NCBI RefSeq assembly: GCF_000513895.2
Contig: NZ_CP165782.1
Span: forward strand, 3,210,501-3,274,500
Source: Ensifer sp. WSM1721
Lineage (GTDB): Bacteria; Pseudomonadota; Alphaproteobacteria; Rhizobiales; Rhizobiaceae
Direction: 5' to 3'
Length of the DNA stretch: 64,000 nucleotides
The position numbers and the translations under genes are program-made. Below, piece after piece: positions 19,419 through 28,304 of the stretch (the first letter of the stretch is position 1; every line of letters begins with the position of its first letter). The notes below the pieces were generated by a model. That model made no database searches. It worked only from the letters and a program-made list of their open reading frames with translations, and was not told the DNA's origin.

Positions 19419-19452
19419 GCAACACGGCGTTTTGTCATCGGCAGCCGGACGT

Positions 19453-19558
19453 TACAGCGCCGTGCGTCTTTTCAGACGCACAAAGGACGCTGTAGCACTT
19501 TGAATTGCTGCATGTTTTTGTCCTTAAATCGGGTACGATTTAAGGAAACATGCAGTAG
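19453..19558 (+). repeat. RIME-like mosaic element, copy 1
   Basis: A 106-bp element made of two palindromes. The first is GTGCGTCTTTTCAGACGCAC (19462-19481); the second runs from CATGTTTTTGTCCTTAAATC to GATTTAAGGAAACATG (19511-19552). It lies between convergent genes. Size and two-palindrome build match the published description of the rhizobial RIME1 element as I remember it. The copy at 46806-46911 is almost identical. Confidence 0.85.
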
Positions 19559-19580
19559 CGCGTCCGGCTGCCGATGCACA

Positions 19581-20852
19581 TCATCGTATCAATATCGCCC
19601 GGAAATCATTGACATTGGTACCAGTCGGGCCGGGAACGAAAAGGTCGCCGCTGGCCGAGAAGGCCGACCAGGCATCGTGGCGGGCAAGATGCGCGCGCGG
19701 ATCGACGCCTGCAGCACGCATGCGGGCGACACTCGCCCCGTCGGCAAAGGCGCCGGCATTGTCCTCCGAACCGTCGATGCCGTCCGTGTCGGCGGCGAGC
19801 GCATCGACGCCATCGATCCCGTCGATGTCGAGCGCGAACGACAGGAGGAACTCGCTGTTGCGTCCGCCCTTGCCGTAGTTGTCGCCGGAAATCGTCACTG
19901 TCGTCTCACCGCCGGAAAGCAGCATCACGGGCTTCGTAAACGGACGGTTACGCGAGGCCACCTCGCGCGCGAGCGCCGCATGCATGCAGCCTATGTCGCG
20001 CGCCTCCCCCTCGATTGCATCCGAGAGGATCATCGCCTCGATGCCGGCTTCGCGAGCCCGCGCCGCCGAGGCCTCCAACGAGACGCTCGCCGAGGCGATC
20101 ACATGGACTTCGTTGCGGGTGAAAGCGAGGTCATCAGGGCTCGGCGCGTGTGCGGCACCGGAGGAAAGATGCGCCATCACCCGTTCGGGCAGGGCCATGG
20201 CGTAACGCGCGACGATCTCACGCGCCTCTTCCAGGCTCGATCGGTCCGGCACCGTAGGGCCGGAGGCGACGAAGGCGGGATTGTCACCCGGAACGTCGGA
20301 GACGACGAGGCTGACGACGCGCGCCGGCGAAGCGGCCTGGGCAAGCCGCCCGCCCTTGATCCGCGAGACATGCTTGCGCACCACATTCATCGCCGAGATC
20401 GGCGCACCCGAGGCAAGCAGCGCTCTGTTGACGGCAATCTCGTCCTCGAGTGTCAGCCCTTTGGGCGGCGCCGGCAGGAGCGCCGAACCGCCGCCGGAGA
20501 TCAGCGCCACTACGAGGTCGTCCGCCGTCAGGCCCTCGATCTGTTTGAGGAGTGCGGTCGACGCAACGAGTCCCGCCTCGTCTGGCACCGGGTGGGCCGA
20601 TTGCAGGACACGGATGCGCTCGCATTTTTCGACTGGCCCGTGCCGGGCGACGACGGCTCCTTCCAGCGGCCCATCCCAGAGCCGCTCGAACGCGGCCGCC
20701 ATCTGGCTGGCGGCCTTGCCGGCGCCAACGACAATCGTACGTCCCTTCGGCCGCGCCGGCAGATGGGCGCGAATGGCGGCTTCAGGGTCGGCCGCGACGA
20801 CGGCGGCCTCGAAGAGGGATGTCAGGAAGGGGCGCGGCTCGATCAATGCCAT
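19581..20852 (-). CDS. gckA: Glycerate 2-kinase (MOFRL family)
   Basis: A 423-residue DUF4147/MOFRL-family glycerate kinase, which phosphorylates D-glycerate to 2-phosphoglycerate. Seen: GRTIVVGAGKAASQMAAAFE near the N terminus, LISGGGSALLPAPPKGLTL, LVVSDVPGDNPAFVASGPTVPD, and the C-terminal MOFRL motif region LLSGGETTVTISG with GGRNSEFLLSFAL. I start at the ATG at 20852, four bases after the stop of the Dabb gene. It is the last gene of a three-gene unit (GMC oxidoreductase, Dabb protein, this kinase) headed by a LacI-type operator. Glycerate is therefore a likely end product of the surrounding catabolic pathway, entering lower glycolysis. Confidence 0.9.
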   Translation of the reverse strand: MALIEPRPFLTSLFEAAVVAADPEAAIRAHLPARPKGRTIVVGAGKAASQMAAAFERLWDGPLEGAVVARHGPVEKCERIRVLQSAHPVPDEAGLVASTALLKQIEGLTADDLVVALISGGGSALLPAPPKGLTLEDEIAVNRALLASGAPISAMNVVRKHVSRIKGGRLAQAASPARVVSLVVSDVPGDNPAFVASGPTVPDRSSLEEAREIVARYAMALPERVMAHLSSGAAHAPSPDDLAFTRNEVHVIASASVSLEASAARAREAGIEAMILSDAIEGEARDIGCMHAALAREVASRNRPFTKPVMLLSGGETTVTISGDNYGKGGRNSEFLLSFALDIDGIDGVDALAADTDGIDGSEDNAGAFADGASVARMRAAGVDPRAHLARHDAWSAFSASGDLFVPGPTGTNVNDFRAILIR

Positions 20853-20856
20853 CGAA

Positions 20857-21174
20857 TCAGTCCGGGATTTCGAGATCGTAGACGAAGACACCTTGGACGC
20901 CGCCATCCGCCGCCGCAACGATTTTTGCGCCGGTCTTTTGATGTTCCGCGTCGTCGAGATAGGCGTCGCGCGCCGCTACATCGGCGAAATCGACGATGAA
21001 TCCTTCGGCATAGCCCTTGTCCATCCCGATCTCCGGGCTGACATTTTCGCCGACATGGACAGCGAGGAAACCCGGGAGACGGTCCTTCAGCGCCGCAATC
21101 TCGGCAAAGATCGCGGTCTTTTCCACCTCGCTTACCTCCGGGCGGAAGCGGATGAACACGCAGTGGCGGATCAT
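20857..21174 (-). CDS. Dabb-domain (stress-responsive A/B barrel) small protein
   Basis: A 105-residue single-domain protein with the ferredoxin-like dimeric alpha/beta-barrel pattern: MIRHCVFIRFRPEV as first strand, KDRLPGFLAVHVGENVSPE in the middle, and a DFADVAARDAYLDDAEHQ segment, all typical of Dabb proteins. Two adjacent ATGs occur; the one at 21174 is five bases from GGAGG, the other (21177) only two, so the inner one is preferred. Some Dabb proteins are structural or act as small cyclases and isomerases; no function can be assigned here. It is sandwiched 11 bp after a GMC oxidoreductase and 4 bp before glycerate kinase, so a pathway role is likely. Confidence 0.8.
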   Translation of the reverse strand: MIRHCVFIRFRPEVSEVEKTAIFAEIAALKDRLPGFLAVHVGENVSPEIGMDKGYAEGFIVDFADVAARDAYLDDAEHQKTGAKIVAAADGGVQGVFVYDLEIPD

Positions 21175-21185
21175 CATATCCTCCG

Positions 21186-22841
21186 TCAGCAGATATCGGC
21201 GCGGGCGCGCGGCCGCGTGTCGTTGCGCTCGTGCTGGAAGACGGCCGCCGGCAGCGGCGGCAGCCCGCGGATGATGTCCGCCCCCTTTTCGCCCATCATG
21301 ATCGTCGGCCCGTTGGTGTTGCAGGAGGGCACCCGCGGCATGACCGAGCTGTCGCAGACGCGTAAGCCATCGAGCCCGCGGACCTTCAGCTCCAGGTCGA
21401 CGACCGCCATCGCGTCCGTTCCCATCTTGCAGGTGCCGACCGGGTGGTGATCCGTCTTGGCATTGGCACAGCCATATTCGAAGAGCTGCTCTTCCGTCTT
21501 GATTTCGGGACCCGGCAGACGCTCGCCCAGAACAAAAGGCTCGAGCGCCGGCTGCTGCATGATTTCGCGCGCGATCTTCAGGCCTTCTAGCGACATCTTC
21601 CGATCGTGCGGGTCCTCCCAATAGTTCGGGTCAATCAGCGGTGCCTGCGCCGGATCGGCGGAGGAAAGCCGAACCGTGCCGCGCGAGCGCGGATGCAGAT
21701 AGGCGGAGTTGAGCGTGACGCCGGCATTCTTGAGCCGGGCCACACCGGCCTCGATACCGGAGCCGAGGCCGAGATGAAACTGGATGTCGGGCGAGCGAGC
21801 ATTCGGATCGGCATACCAGAAGCCGCCGGTTTCGAAGAGCGAGGAGGCGACCGGGCCGGAGCGGAAGAGCACATATTGCAGCCCGGCCCAGAGCGTGCGG
21901 TGCAGTTTGGCGACATTGTCATAGGTATGGTCGCCGGTGCATTCGGAAATCACGAAGAGATCGAGATGGTCCTGGAGATTGCCGCCGACGCCGGGGAGAT
22001 CGTGCCTGACCTCGACGCCGACCGAACGCAGGTGGTCGGCCGGCCCTATGCCGGATTGCAGGAGAAGCTTCGGTGAGCCGATCGCACCCGAAGAGACAAG
22101 CACCTCGCGGTCCGCGCGGATTGTTTCGCTCCCCTTGGCCATTACCACCTCGACGCCGACTGCTCGGCGGCCTTCGAGCACAATGCGGGCGACGCGGGCA
22201 CCGGTGCGCACCGTCAGGTTTTTTCGATCCTTGATCGGCGAGAGATAGGCAAGCGAGGCTGAAGAGCGGCGGCGGTTGCGCTGCGTCAGTTGATAGAAGC
22301 CGACGCCCGCCTGCTGCCTTCCATTGAAGTCGTGATTATAGGGGATGCCGAGCTCCTGGCCCGCGCGAATATAGGCGTCGCAGATCGGCAGCGCCGAGAC
22401 GGGCATGGAGACGCCGAGTGGGCCGCCGTAGGAATGGTAGTCGTCGGCGAAGCGCTGATTGTCCTCGGCGCGTTTGAAATAGGGGAGCACGCTGCGATAG
22501 TCCCAGCCGGTACAGCCGTCCTCGCTCGCCCAAAGATCGTAGTCGACGGCATTGCCGCGGGTGTAGAGCTGCGCGTTTATCGAGGAGCCGCCGCCGATCA
22601 CCTTCGCCTGCGTATAGCGCAGTACCCTACCCTTCATGTGCCTTTGCGGCACCGTGTTCCAGCCCCAGCTCGCCACGCCTTTCGTCATCTTGGCGAAGCC
22701 GGCCGGCATATGGAACAGCGGGTTCCAGTCGCTGCCGCCCGCCTCGAGCAGCAGCACCTTTACGGTCGGATCCTCGCTCAGCCGATTGGCGAGCACGCAA
22801 CCGGCTGGCCCTGCGCCGGTGATGATGTAGTCGAATGCCAT
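21186..22841 (-). CDS. GMC oxidoreductase (choline dehydrogenase-like)
   Basis: A 551-residue FAD-dependent glucose-methanol-choline oxidoreductase. The N terminus FDYIITGAGPAGCVLANRLSEDP and LLLEAGG bind ADP of FAD; QAKVIGGGSSINAQLYTRGN is the family signature 1; VLVSSGAIGSPKLLLQSGIGP is signature 2; the C-terminal HHPVGTCKMG and PSCNTNGPTIMMGEKGADII carry the catalytic His and Asn. It oxidises an alcohol group of an unknown substrate, probably passing electrons to the respiratory chain. It heads a unit with a Dabb protein and glycerate 2-kinase, and a LacI-type operator lies 23 bp before its ATG. The last 20 residues are polar and Arg-rich, past the usual family end. Confidence 0.9.
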   Translation of the reverse strand: MAFDYIITGAGPAGCVLANRLSEDPTVKVLLLEAGGSDWNPLFHMPAGFAKMTKGVASWGWNTVPQRHMKGRVLRYTQAKVIGGGSSINAQLYTRGNAVDYDLWASEDGCTGWDYRSVLPYFKRAEDNQRFADDYHSYGGPLGVSMPVSALPICDAYIRAGQELGIPYNHDFNGRQQAGVGFYQLTQRNRRRSSASLAYLSPIKDRKNLTVRTGARVARIVLEGRRAVGVEVVMAKGSETIRADREVLVSSGAIGSPKLLLQSGIGPADHLRSVGVEVRHDLPGVGGNLQDHLDLFVISECTGDHTYDNVAKLHRTLWAGLQYVLFRSGPVASSLFETGGFWYADPNARSPDIQFHLGLGSGIEAGVARLKNAGVTLNSAYLHPRSRGTVRLSSADPAQAPLIDPNYWEDPHDRKMSLEGLKIAREIMQQPALEPFVLGERLPGPEIKTEEQLFEYGCANAKTDHHPVGTCKMGTDAMAVVDLELKVRGLDGLRVCDSSVMPRVPSCNTNGPTIMMGEKGADIIRGLPPLPAAVFQHERNDTRPRARADIC

Positions 22842-22864
22842 TCTCCGTTTCCTCCATGCCTGCG

Positions 22865-22880
22865 TTTGGAATGTTCCAAA
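22865..22880. promoter_or_regulatory. LacI-type operator in front of the GMC-Dabb-glycerate kinase unit
   Basis: TTTGGAATGTTCCAAA is an almost perfect 16-bp palindrome ending 23 bp upstream of the GMC start. It matches the perfect palindrome in front of the LacI gene at 35796-35811 in all but one core position. A repressor bound here would block transcription start or early elongation. Confidence 0.7.
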
Positions 22881-22928
22881 TCTCAGGCCTGATAATCCCG
22901 ATGCATCCCCGCGCAGGTGCTCAATCTC

Positions 22929-23702
22929 CTAAAGACGGCTGATTGAAAGCCCGCCGTCGGCTTGGATCACCGAACCCGTGGCGAAGCCAAATTTGCCGCC
23001 GGCAAGCCCCGCGACGATGTTGCCGATATCCTCCGGCTCGCCCCAGCGCCGCATCGGCACAAGTCCACCTGCGATCAGCGCGTCGTATTTGCCGGAGACG
23101 GCCGAGGTCATGTCGGACCGGATGATGCCGGGGCGGACCTCGAAGACGGCGATGCCGGTTTCGGCAAGCCTTAGCGCCAGGCCCTGGCTGAAGGCCGCAA
23201 GGCCCGCCTTGCTCATGCAATAGTCGAGCCGCTCCGGTGAGGTCATTGCCGCTGAAACCGAGGTGATGTTGATGATCGAGCGCGGTGAGGCCGCCTCCCC
23301 CGCGAGCATCGCCTTCAGCACCGCTTGCGTGAAGAAGACGGTGCCGCGCAGGTTGACGCCGACGATCGTGTCGAAATTCTCCGGCTTCAGATCGAGGAAA
23401 TCGCCGCGCATGATCGAGGCGATGCCGGCGTTGTTAACGAGGCAGTCGATCCTGCCGAATTCCGCGACTACCGCGTCGACGGTCACCTGATGGCTCGAAA
23501 GGTCGGCGAGATCGGCCCTCAGAAAGATGGCCCGCGCGCCAAGCGAGCCGAGTTCGGCGATGACCGGAGCGACGCCTTCCGCATCGCCGATGCCGGTGAT
23601 GGCGATGTCGAAGCCGTCTACCGTGAGCGCGCGAGCAATGCCGAGTCCGATACCGCGGCGGCCGCCGGTGACGATCGCGACGGGGCGTGCCTTGTCCGTC
23701 AT
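22929..23702 (-). CDS. Short-chain dehydrogenase/reductase
   Basis: A 257-residue classical SDR. Cofactor motif TGGRRGIGLGIARAL near the N terminus, NNAG at about residue 87, and the catalytic Ser-Tyr-Lys set with Ser in INITSVSAAM and YCMSK. Like many 3-ketoacyl-ACP reductase-like SDRs it ends with a GGLSI motif. The start ATG overlaps the stop of the preceding GMC gene by four bases (ATGA), so translation is coupled. It is the last gene of the ABC-transporter operon. It probably interconverts a hydroxyl and keto group of the imported compound; the substrate is unknown. Confidence 0.92.
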   Translation of the reverse strand: MTDKARPVAIVTGGRRGIGLGIARALTVDGFDIAITGIGDAEGVAPVIAELGSLGARAIFLRADLADLSSHQVTVDAVVAEFGRIDCLVNNAGIASIMRGDFLDLKPENFDTIVGVNLRGTVFFTQAVLKAMLAGEAASPRSIINITSVSAAMTSPERLDYCMSKAGLAAFSQGLALRLAETGIAVFEVRPGIIRSDMTSAVSGKYDALIAGGLVPMRRWGEPEDIGNIVAGLAGGKFGFATGSVIQADGGLSISRL

Positions 23703-25219
23703 GACTGCAAATCCTCTCTGACGATGTGATCCGCGACGCGCAGCGCCTGTGCGGCGACCGTCAGGGCCGGATTGACGGCAGCGGACGTCGGCAGGAAGCC
23801 GGCGTCGACGACGAAAAGGTTCGGATGGTCGAAGGCGCGGCAATAGACGTCGAGCGGCGCTTGCGTGGGATCAGTGCCGATCCGCAGCGTGCCGCACTGA
23901 TGCGACGGCGTTCGCTTGTCGAAGGCGCGCGCGAGCACGACCGGGAAGCCCGCCTTCTTCAGAATTGCCTTCAGCTTGGCGACGAGGTCGAGATGTGCCT
24001 GCCAATTGGTGCGCACCCATTTGAGCACGACGCGGTCGCCGTCGACCATGACGCGGCTCTCCGGCGAGGGCAGGTCCTCGCTCATGGCGTAGAAGTCGAT
24101 GCCGCGGGCGGATACTTGGTTCAACAGCCATTCCGGCATCGATTTCATATTTGCCTTCAGGATCGCGCCGGAGACGCGGCCGAGAAGCTGGATATTGCCG
24201 AGCGGCGGCCCGCCCGCCCCGTCGGAGAGATAAAAGTCATTGAGGCCGAAGGTCTTCTGATAGACCGAATCGTTGCGATACCAGGGGCTCAGCGCGATCA
24301 CTGCGCTCGAATTGTGGTTCATGAAATTGCGGCCGACCTGGTCGGACCGGTTGGCTAGACCCGCCGGATTGCGTTCGTCGGCCGAGCGCAAGAGCAGGAC
24401 CGCCGATTGCACCGCGCCGGCCGAAAGGATCACGAGCTTCGGCGAGACGCTGTGCTCAGCCCCGTCCTTTACGTAGCGCACGGCCTCGACCGCCTTGCCA
24501 TCCGGTATCGTCGTGAGCCGGACCACACGTGAGCCCGTCTGCAGCCGCACATTCGGATGTTCGAGCGCCACGGTCAGCGCCGCCGTTTCGGCATCCATCT
24601 TGCCGTCGAAACAGTTCGGATGCGCGTCCCAGGGTGTCTTGCCCTTGGCGAGCCAGCGCTCGATATCGACGCCGAGCGGCAGCGAATAGGGATGCAGCCC
24701 GATTTCCGCCAGGCGCTTGCGGACCTTGGCGATCGCCGGCTCGTCCGGCACGGGACCGTAAGCGTAGTCGTTCGAATGTACCGGCTCGGTCGGGTCTTCA
24801 CCGAGTTTGCCGCGCACGTGATAGAGCTGCTCGGCCTTGGAATACCAGGGCTCAAGCTCCTCATAGGGAAACGGCCATGCGGGAGAGACGCCGTCCAGAT
24901 GCTGCATCTCCTCGAAATCCTCGCGGCGATAGCGGGTGAGCACCGCGCCGTAGAATTTCGAGTTGCCGCCAACATTGTAATAATTGCCGGGATTGAAGCC
25001 GAGACTGCCGGCCTCGTACCAGGTCTCCTTCGGGCGGAAATGGCCGCGCTGGAAGATCGCCCGCTGGTCGCGGTTGACCGGCAGATCCTCGATGTGATGA
25101 CCGGCTTCGAGGATGAGGACTTCGGCACCCGAAGGTGCGAGACCCGCCGCCACGGTCGCGCCGCCGATCCCCGACCCGATGATGACGATGTCCGGTTGGC
25201 TCTCCATGCTGGGGCTCAT
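23699..25219 (-). CDS. GMC-family oxidoreductase, sugar dehydrogenase-like
   Basis: A 506-residue FAD protein with the Rossmann motif IVIIGSGIGGATVAAGLAPSG and LILEAGHH. The YNVGGNSKFYGAVLTRYR segment marks the flavin-contact loop; the C-terminal SHQCGTLRIG (His) and SAAVNPALT (Asn) give the active-site pair. The sequence is unlike the other GMC enzyme in this window and resembles the branch that includes pyranose oxidases and glucoside 3-dehydrogenases. No small hitch-hiker subunit gene is seen nearby, and no signal peptide is visible. It overlaps both neighbours by four bases (ATGA) inside the ABC-transporter operon. Oxidation of a ring hydroxyl of the imported compound is the likely role. 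Confidence 0.9.
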   Translation of the reverse strand: MSPSMESQPDIVIIGSGIGGATVAAGLAPSGAEVLILEAGHHIEDLPVNRDQRAIFQRGHFRPKETWYEAGSLGFNPGNYYNVGGNSKFYGAVLTRYRREDFEEMQHLDGVSPAWPFPYEELEPWYSKAEQLYHVRGKLGEDPTEPVHSNDYAYGPVPDEPAIAKVRKRLAEIGLHPYSLPLGVDIERWLAKGKTPWDAHPNCFDGKMDAETAALTVALEHPNVRLQTGSRVVRLTTIPDGKAVEAVRYVKDGAEHSVSPKLVILSAGAVQSAVLLLRSADERNPAGLANRSDQVGRNFMNHNSSAVIALSPWYRNDSVYQKTFGLNDFYLSDGAGGPPLGNIQLLGRVSGAILKANMKSMPEWLLNQVSARGIDFYAMSEDLPSPESRVMVDGDRVVLKWVRTNWQAHLDLVAKLKAILKKAGFPVVLARAFDKRTPSHQCGTLRIGTDPTQAPLDVYCRAFDHPNLFVVDAGFLPTSAAVNPALTVAAQALRVADHIVREDLQS

Positions 25220-26328
25220 GCGATCCGCTTCTCGCTCTCAGGGTCGAAGAACACCGCCTTGTCGAGATTGAAGGCGAGCCGCGACGTCTGGCCGGGGGCG
25301 ATGCGGGCGTCGGCCCTGAGCCGCGCGACGACCTCCTTGCCGCCGAGCCGGGTGACCGCGAAGGTGTCGGATCCTGCCGGCTCGACCACCTCGATCAGGC
25401 ATTCGCCCTCGGCGACGAATTTTGCATTGCGGTCCGCCCCGTCCGGATCGGTCAGGGCCTCCGGGCGGATGCCGAAGATGACTTCCCTGCCGGCATAGGC
25501 GGAGAGCGCTCCGTTATGCGGCACGGCGAGCTTCAGCGGCTCGGCATGCGGACGCGCCAGCGTCACCGCGACCTGCGCGCCCTCCGTCTCGATGCGCGCC
25601 TTCAGGAGGTTCATCGCCGGCGATCCCATGAAATCGGCGACGAAAATGTTGGCGGGGTTGTTGTAGATCTCCGCCGGCGTCCCGAACTGCTGCAGCACGC
25701 CGTCCTTGAGCACCGCGATCTTGGTCGCAAGCGTCATCGCCTCGATCTGGTCGTGGGTCACATAGACGATCGTCGTCTTCATGCGGTGGTGCAGCCGCTT
25801 GATCTCGGTTCGCATGTCGACGCGCAGCTTCGCATCGAGGTTCGACAAGGGCTCGTCGAACAGGAAGACTTGCGGATTGCGCACGAGCGCCCGCCCCATG
25901 GCGACGCGCTGGCGCTGGCCGCCGGAGAGCTGGCTGGGTTTGCGGTCGAGCAGATGACCGATCTGCAGCATGTCTGCAACCTGGCGGATCGCTTTCTCTC
26001 GCTCCTCCTTCGGCACGCCGCGGATTTCCATGCCGAAGGCGATGTTTCCGGCCACCGTCATGTTCGGATAGAGCGCATAGGACTGGAACACCATGGCGAT
26101 GTCTCGCTTCGACGGATGCAATCCCGTGACGGAGCGGCCGTTGATGGCGATATCGCCGGAGGTGATCGGCTCCAACCCCGCGATCGTATTCAGAAGCGTC
26201 GACTTGCCGCAGCCTGAGGGGCCGACGAGCACGAGGAAGCCGCCCTCTTCGATTTCGAGGTTGATGTCCTTGAGGATTTCGAGGGCGCCGTAGGATTTGC
26301 GCAGGTTGGCGATCTTCAGGAACGACAT
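25216..26328 (-). CDS. ugpC: Sugar ABC transporter ATPase (UgpC/MsmK type)
   Basis: A 370-residue MalK-like ATPase: Walker A GPSGCGKSTLLN near residue 36, Q-loop region MVFQSYALYPNMTV, signature LSGGQRQRVAMGRALVRNP, Walker B VFLFDEPLSNLDAKLR, H-loop YVTHDQIEAMTL, then a C-terminal TOBE regulatory domain. It powers the two permeases encoded upstream. The gene follows the MalG-type permease by four bases and overlaps the next GMC gene, so the full transporter and two oxidoreductases form one transcription unit. The symbol reflects the family (UgpC/MsmK-like), not glycerol-3-phosphate specificity. Confidence 0.94.
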   Translation of the reverse strand: MSFLKIANLRKSYGALEILKDINLEIEEGGFLVLVGPSGCGKSTLLNTIAGLEPITSGDIAINGRSVTGLHPSKRDIAMVFQSYALYPNMTVAGNIAFGMEIRGVPKEEREKAIRQVADMLQIGHLLDRKPSQLSGGQRQRVAMGRALVRNPQVFLFDEPLSNLDAKLRVDMRTEIKRLHHRMKTTIVYVTHDQIEAMTLATKIAVLKDGVLQQFGTPAEIYNNPANIFVADFMGSPAMNLLKARIETEGAQVAVTLARPHAEPLKLAVPHNGALSAYAGREVIFGIRPEALTDPDGADRNAKFVAEGECLIEVVEPAGSDTFAVTRLGGKEVVARLRADARIAPGQTSRLAFNLDKAVFFDPESEKRIA

Positions 26329-26332
26329 GGGC

Positions 26333-27214
26333 TTACCCTTTCACGGCGCCGGACATCAGCCCGCGGACGAAGTAGCGGCCGGACACGATGTAGACGATGA
26401 GCGTTGGCAGGGCGGCGAGGATCGCGCCCGCGAAGTGGACGTTGTATTCCTTGACCCCCGTCGACGAGCTCACCAGGTTGTTGAGCGCCACCGTCATCGG
26501 CGTCGAATAGGGCCCGGAGAACGAGGCGCCGAACAGGAAGTCGTTCCAGATGTTGGTGAATTGCCAGATGACGGAGACGACGATGATCGGCCCGGAGGAC
26601 GGCAGCAGGATCCGCCGAAAAATCTGGAAGAAGCTCGCGCCGTCGATCTGCGCCGCGCGTACCAGCTCGGTCGGGAAAGCCTCGTAATAGTTGCGGAAAT
26701 AGAGCGTCGTGAATCCGATGCCATAGACCACATGCACGAGGATCAGCCCCCAGATCGACCCCGCCAGGCCGAAAATGCCGAGGATGCGCGCCATCGGGAT
26801 CAGCACGATCTGGAAGGGAATGAAGCAGGAGAGCAGAAGCATGCCGAAGAAGATGTTTGCGCCGGGAAAGCGCCATTTCGTCAGCACGTAGCCGTTGAGC
26901 GCGCCGATCATCGTCGAGATCGCCACGGCCGGCACGACCATCAGGATCGAGTTGATGAAGAAGGGGCGAAGACCGGTCGGCTGCACGCCGATCTGCGCCG
27001 TCGACCAGGCGGAAAGCCAAGGCTCTATGGTCCAGGTCTGAGGGAGGTTCAGCATGCCGCCCTGCCGGATCTCGTCGAGCGGCTTCAACGAGTTCACCAG
27101 CATCACGTAGAGCGGCAGCAGCGAATAGAGCGCGAAGAGGATCAGCGCCAGATAGATCAGAGCGCGCGTTAGGCGATTGTGCGAGATGACGTTCTCAGGA
27201 CTGGGAGCGCCCAT
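26333..27214 (-). CDS. Carbohydrate ABC transporter permease (MalG type)
   Basis: A 293-residue inner-membrane permease of the CUT1 family with six predicted membrane segments. The N-terminal segment ALIYLALILFALYSLLPLYVM is followed by the periplasmic loop SLKPLDEIRQGG; the cytoplasmic EAA loop reads YYEAFPTELVRAAQIDGASFFQIFRRILLP, typical of MalG partners. The start ATG shares one base with the stop of the other permease (TGATG), showing coupling. It pairs with the 27214-28092 product and the ATPase at 25216. Confidence 0.95.
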   Translation of the reverse strand: MGAPSPENVISHNRLTRALIYLALILFALYSLLPLYVMLVNSLKPLDEIRQGGMLNLPQTWTIEPWLSAWSTAQIGVQPTGLRPFFINSILMVVPAVAISTMIGALNGYVLTKWRFPGANIFFGMLLLSCFIPFQIVLIPMARILGIFGLAGSIWGLILVHVVYGIGFTTLYFRNYYEAFPTELVRAAQIDGASFFQIFRRILLPSSGPIIVVSVIWQFTNIWNDFLFGASFSGPYSTPMTVALNNLVSSSTGVKEYNVHFAGAILAALPTLIVYIVSGRYFVRGLMSGAVKG

Positions 27215-28092
27215 CAGCGTTTTCCTCCCCGGACTTCGGAATAGAGATAGGGAATGATGATCGAGAAGATCATGACCAGCATGATGATCGCGGACGAGGC
27301 GCCGATCGCCATCTGGTTGCGGGTGAAGGTGTAGGAATACATGAAGGTCGCCGGAAGCTCGGTCGCCTGCCCCGGCCCGCCGCCGGTGAGCGCGATGACC
27401 AGGTCGTAGGCCTTGATGGCGAGGTGGGCGAGCACGACGAAGGCCGAGAGGAAGACCGGCCGCATCAGGGGAATGATGATCCGCCGGTAGATGGTCGGCG
27501 TCGTCGCCCCGTCGATCTGCGCGGCCTTGATGATCTCGTTGTCGACGCCGCGCAGGCCTGCGAGGAACATCGCCATGACGAAGCCGGTCGACTGCCAGAC
27601 GGCGGCGATGACGACGCAATAGATCGCGAGGTTTCGGTCCTTGATCCAGTTGAAGGAGAAGCTCTCCCAACCCCAGAGATGCATGGTGTTCTCGAGGCCG
27701 ATGCCGGGATCGAGGAACCACTTCCACGCAGTCCCCGTGACGATGAAGGATAGCGCCATCGGGTAGAGATAGATCGGCCGGAGAAAGCCCTCGACACGGA
27801 TCTTCTGGTCGAGCAGGATCGCGAGCGCGAGCCCCAGCACGCAGCAAATGACGATATAGAGTGTAGCGAAGATCGCGAGATTGCTGATCGCCCGCCACCA
27901 GTGAGGCAGGGCCCACAGCCTGCTATAGTTCAAAAGGCCGACGAAATTGTAGGACGGCAGCATCTTGCTGTCCGTCAGGGACAGGAAGCCCGTATAGGCG
28001 ATGAAGCCGTAGACGAACACCAGAACTATGAGAAAGCTGGGGGCAAGCACGAGCTTCGGCAGAAGCTCCTGCAGCCGGGTGCGGCTATCCAT
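27214..28092 (-). CDS. Carbohydrate ABC transporter permease (MalF type)
   Basis: A 292-residue CUT1 permease with six membrane segments. The start region LPKLVLAPSFLIVLVFVYGFIAYTG is typical of MalF/UgpA-type subunits, and the EAA loop NEIIKAAQIDGATTPTIYRRIIIP is present. I start at the ATG at 28092, which has GGTGG eight bases upstream; a GTG at 28104 would add four residues and lacks a ribosome site. It lies 212 bp after the substrate-binding protein gene, with a palindromic repeat in the gap, a common device to lower permease expression relative to the binding protein. Confidence 0.94.
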   Translation of the reverse strand: MDSRTRLQELLPKLVLAPSFLIVLVFVYGFIAYTGFLSLTDSKMLPSYNFVGLLNYSRLWALPHWWRAISNLAIFATLYIVICCVLGLALAILLDQKIRVEGFLRPIYLYPMALSFIVTGTAWKWFLDPGIGLENTMHLWGWESFSFNWIKDRNLAIYCVVIAAVWQSTGFVMAMFLAGLRGVDNEIIKAAQIDGATTPTIYRRIIIPLMRPVFLSAFVVLAHLAIKAYDLVIALTGGGPGQATELPATFMYSYTFTRNQMAIGASSAIIMLVMIFSIIIPYLYSEVRGGKR

Positions 28093-28136
28093 GTTTGTTA
28101 CCACCGTTGCAGTATCGTTTCGTTCGTGCCGCGCAT

Positions 28137-28279
28137 CTGCCCCTCACCTTAGCCCTCTCCCCGCATGCGGGGAGAGATGGAGGTGCCGCGACTGCTCCAC
28201 TCCCAGAGAGATGCCGGAGCTGGCCGCGCATTCCCTTCTCCCCGCACGCGGGGAGAAGGTGGCCGGCAGGCCGGATGAG
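28137..28279. repeat. Palindromic intergenic repeat with two CCCCGC hairpins
   Basis: Bounded by GCCCCTCACC and its inverse GGATGAGGGGC, with two inner hairpins, CTCTCCCCGCATGCGGGGAGAG and CTTCTCCCCGCACGCGGGGAGAAG. It lies inside an operon between binding-protein and permease genes, so it may trim or stabilise mRNA. The outer ends recur at 46793-46935. Confidence 0.65.
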
Positions 28280-28304
28280 GGGCATCCGCCCCCTTTTCCG
28301 TCGC

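Noticed and set aside
26333..27916. A 527-codon frame that would fuse the MalG-type permease to upstream sequence
   Set aside because: The upstream part is an out-of-frame reading of the MalF-type permease; the real permease starts at 27214 with a TGATG overlap.
28137..28279. A CRISPR-like pair of CCCCGC hairpin repeats
   Set aside because: Only two similar hairpins with unequal spacing, no repeat-spacer series and no cas genes; it is an intergenic palindromic repeat.
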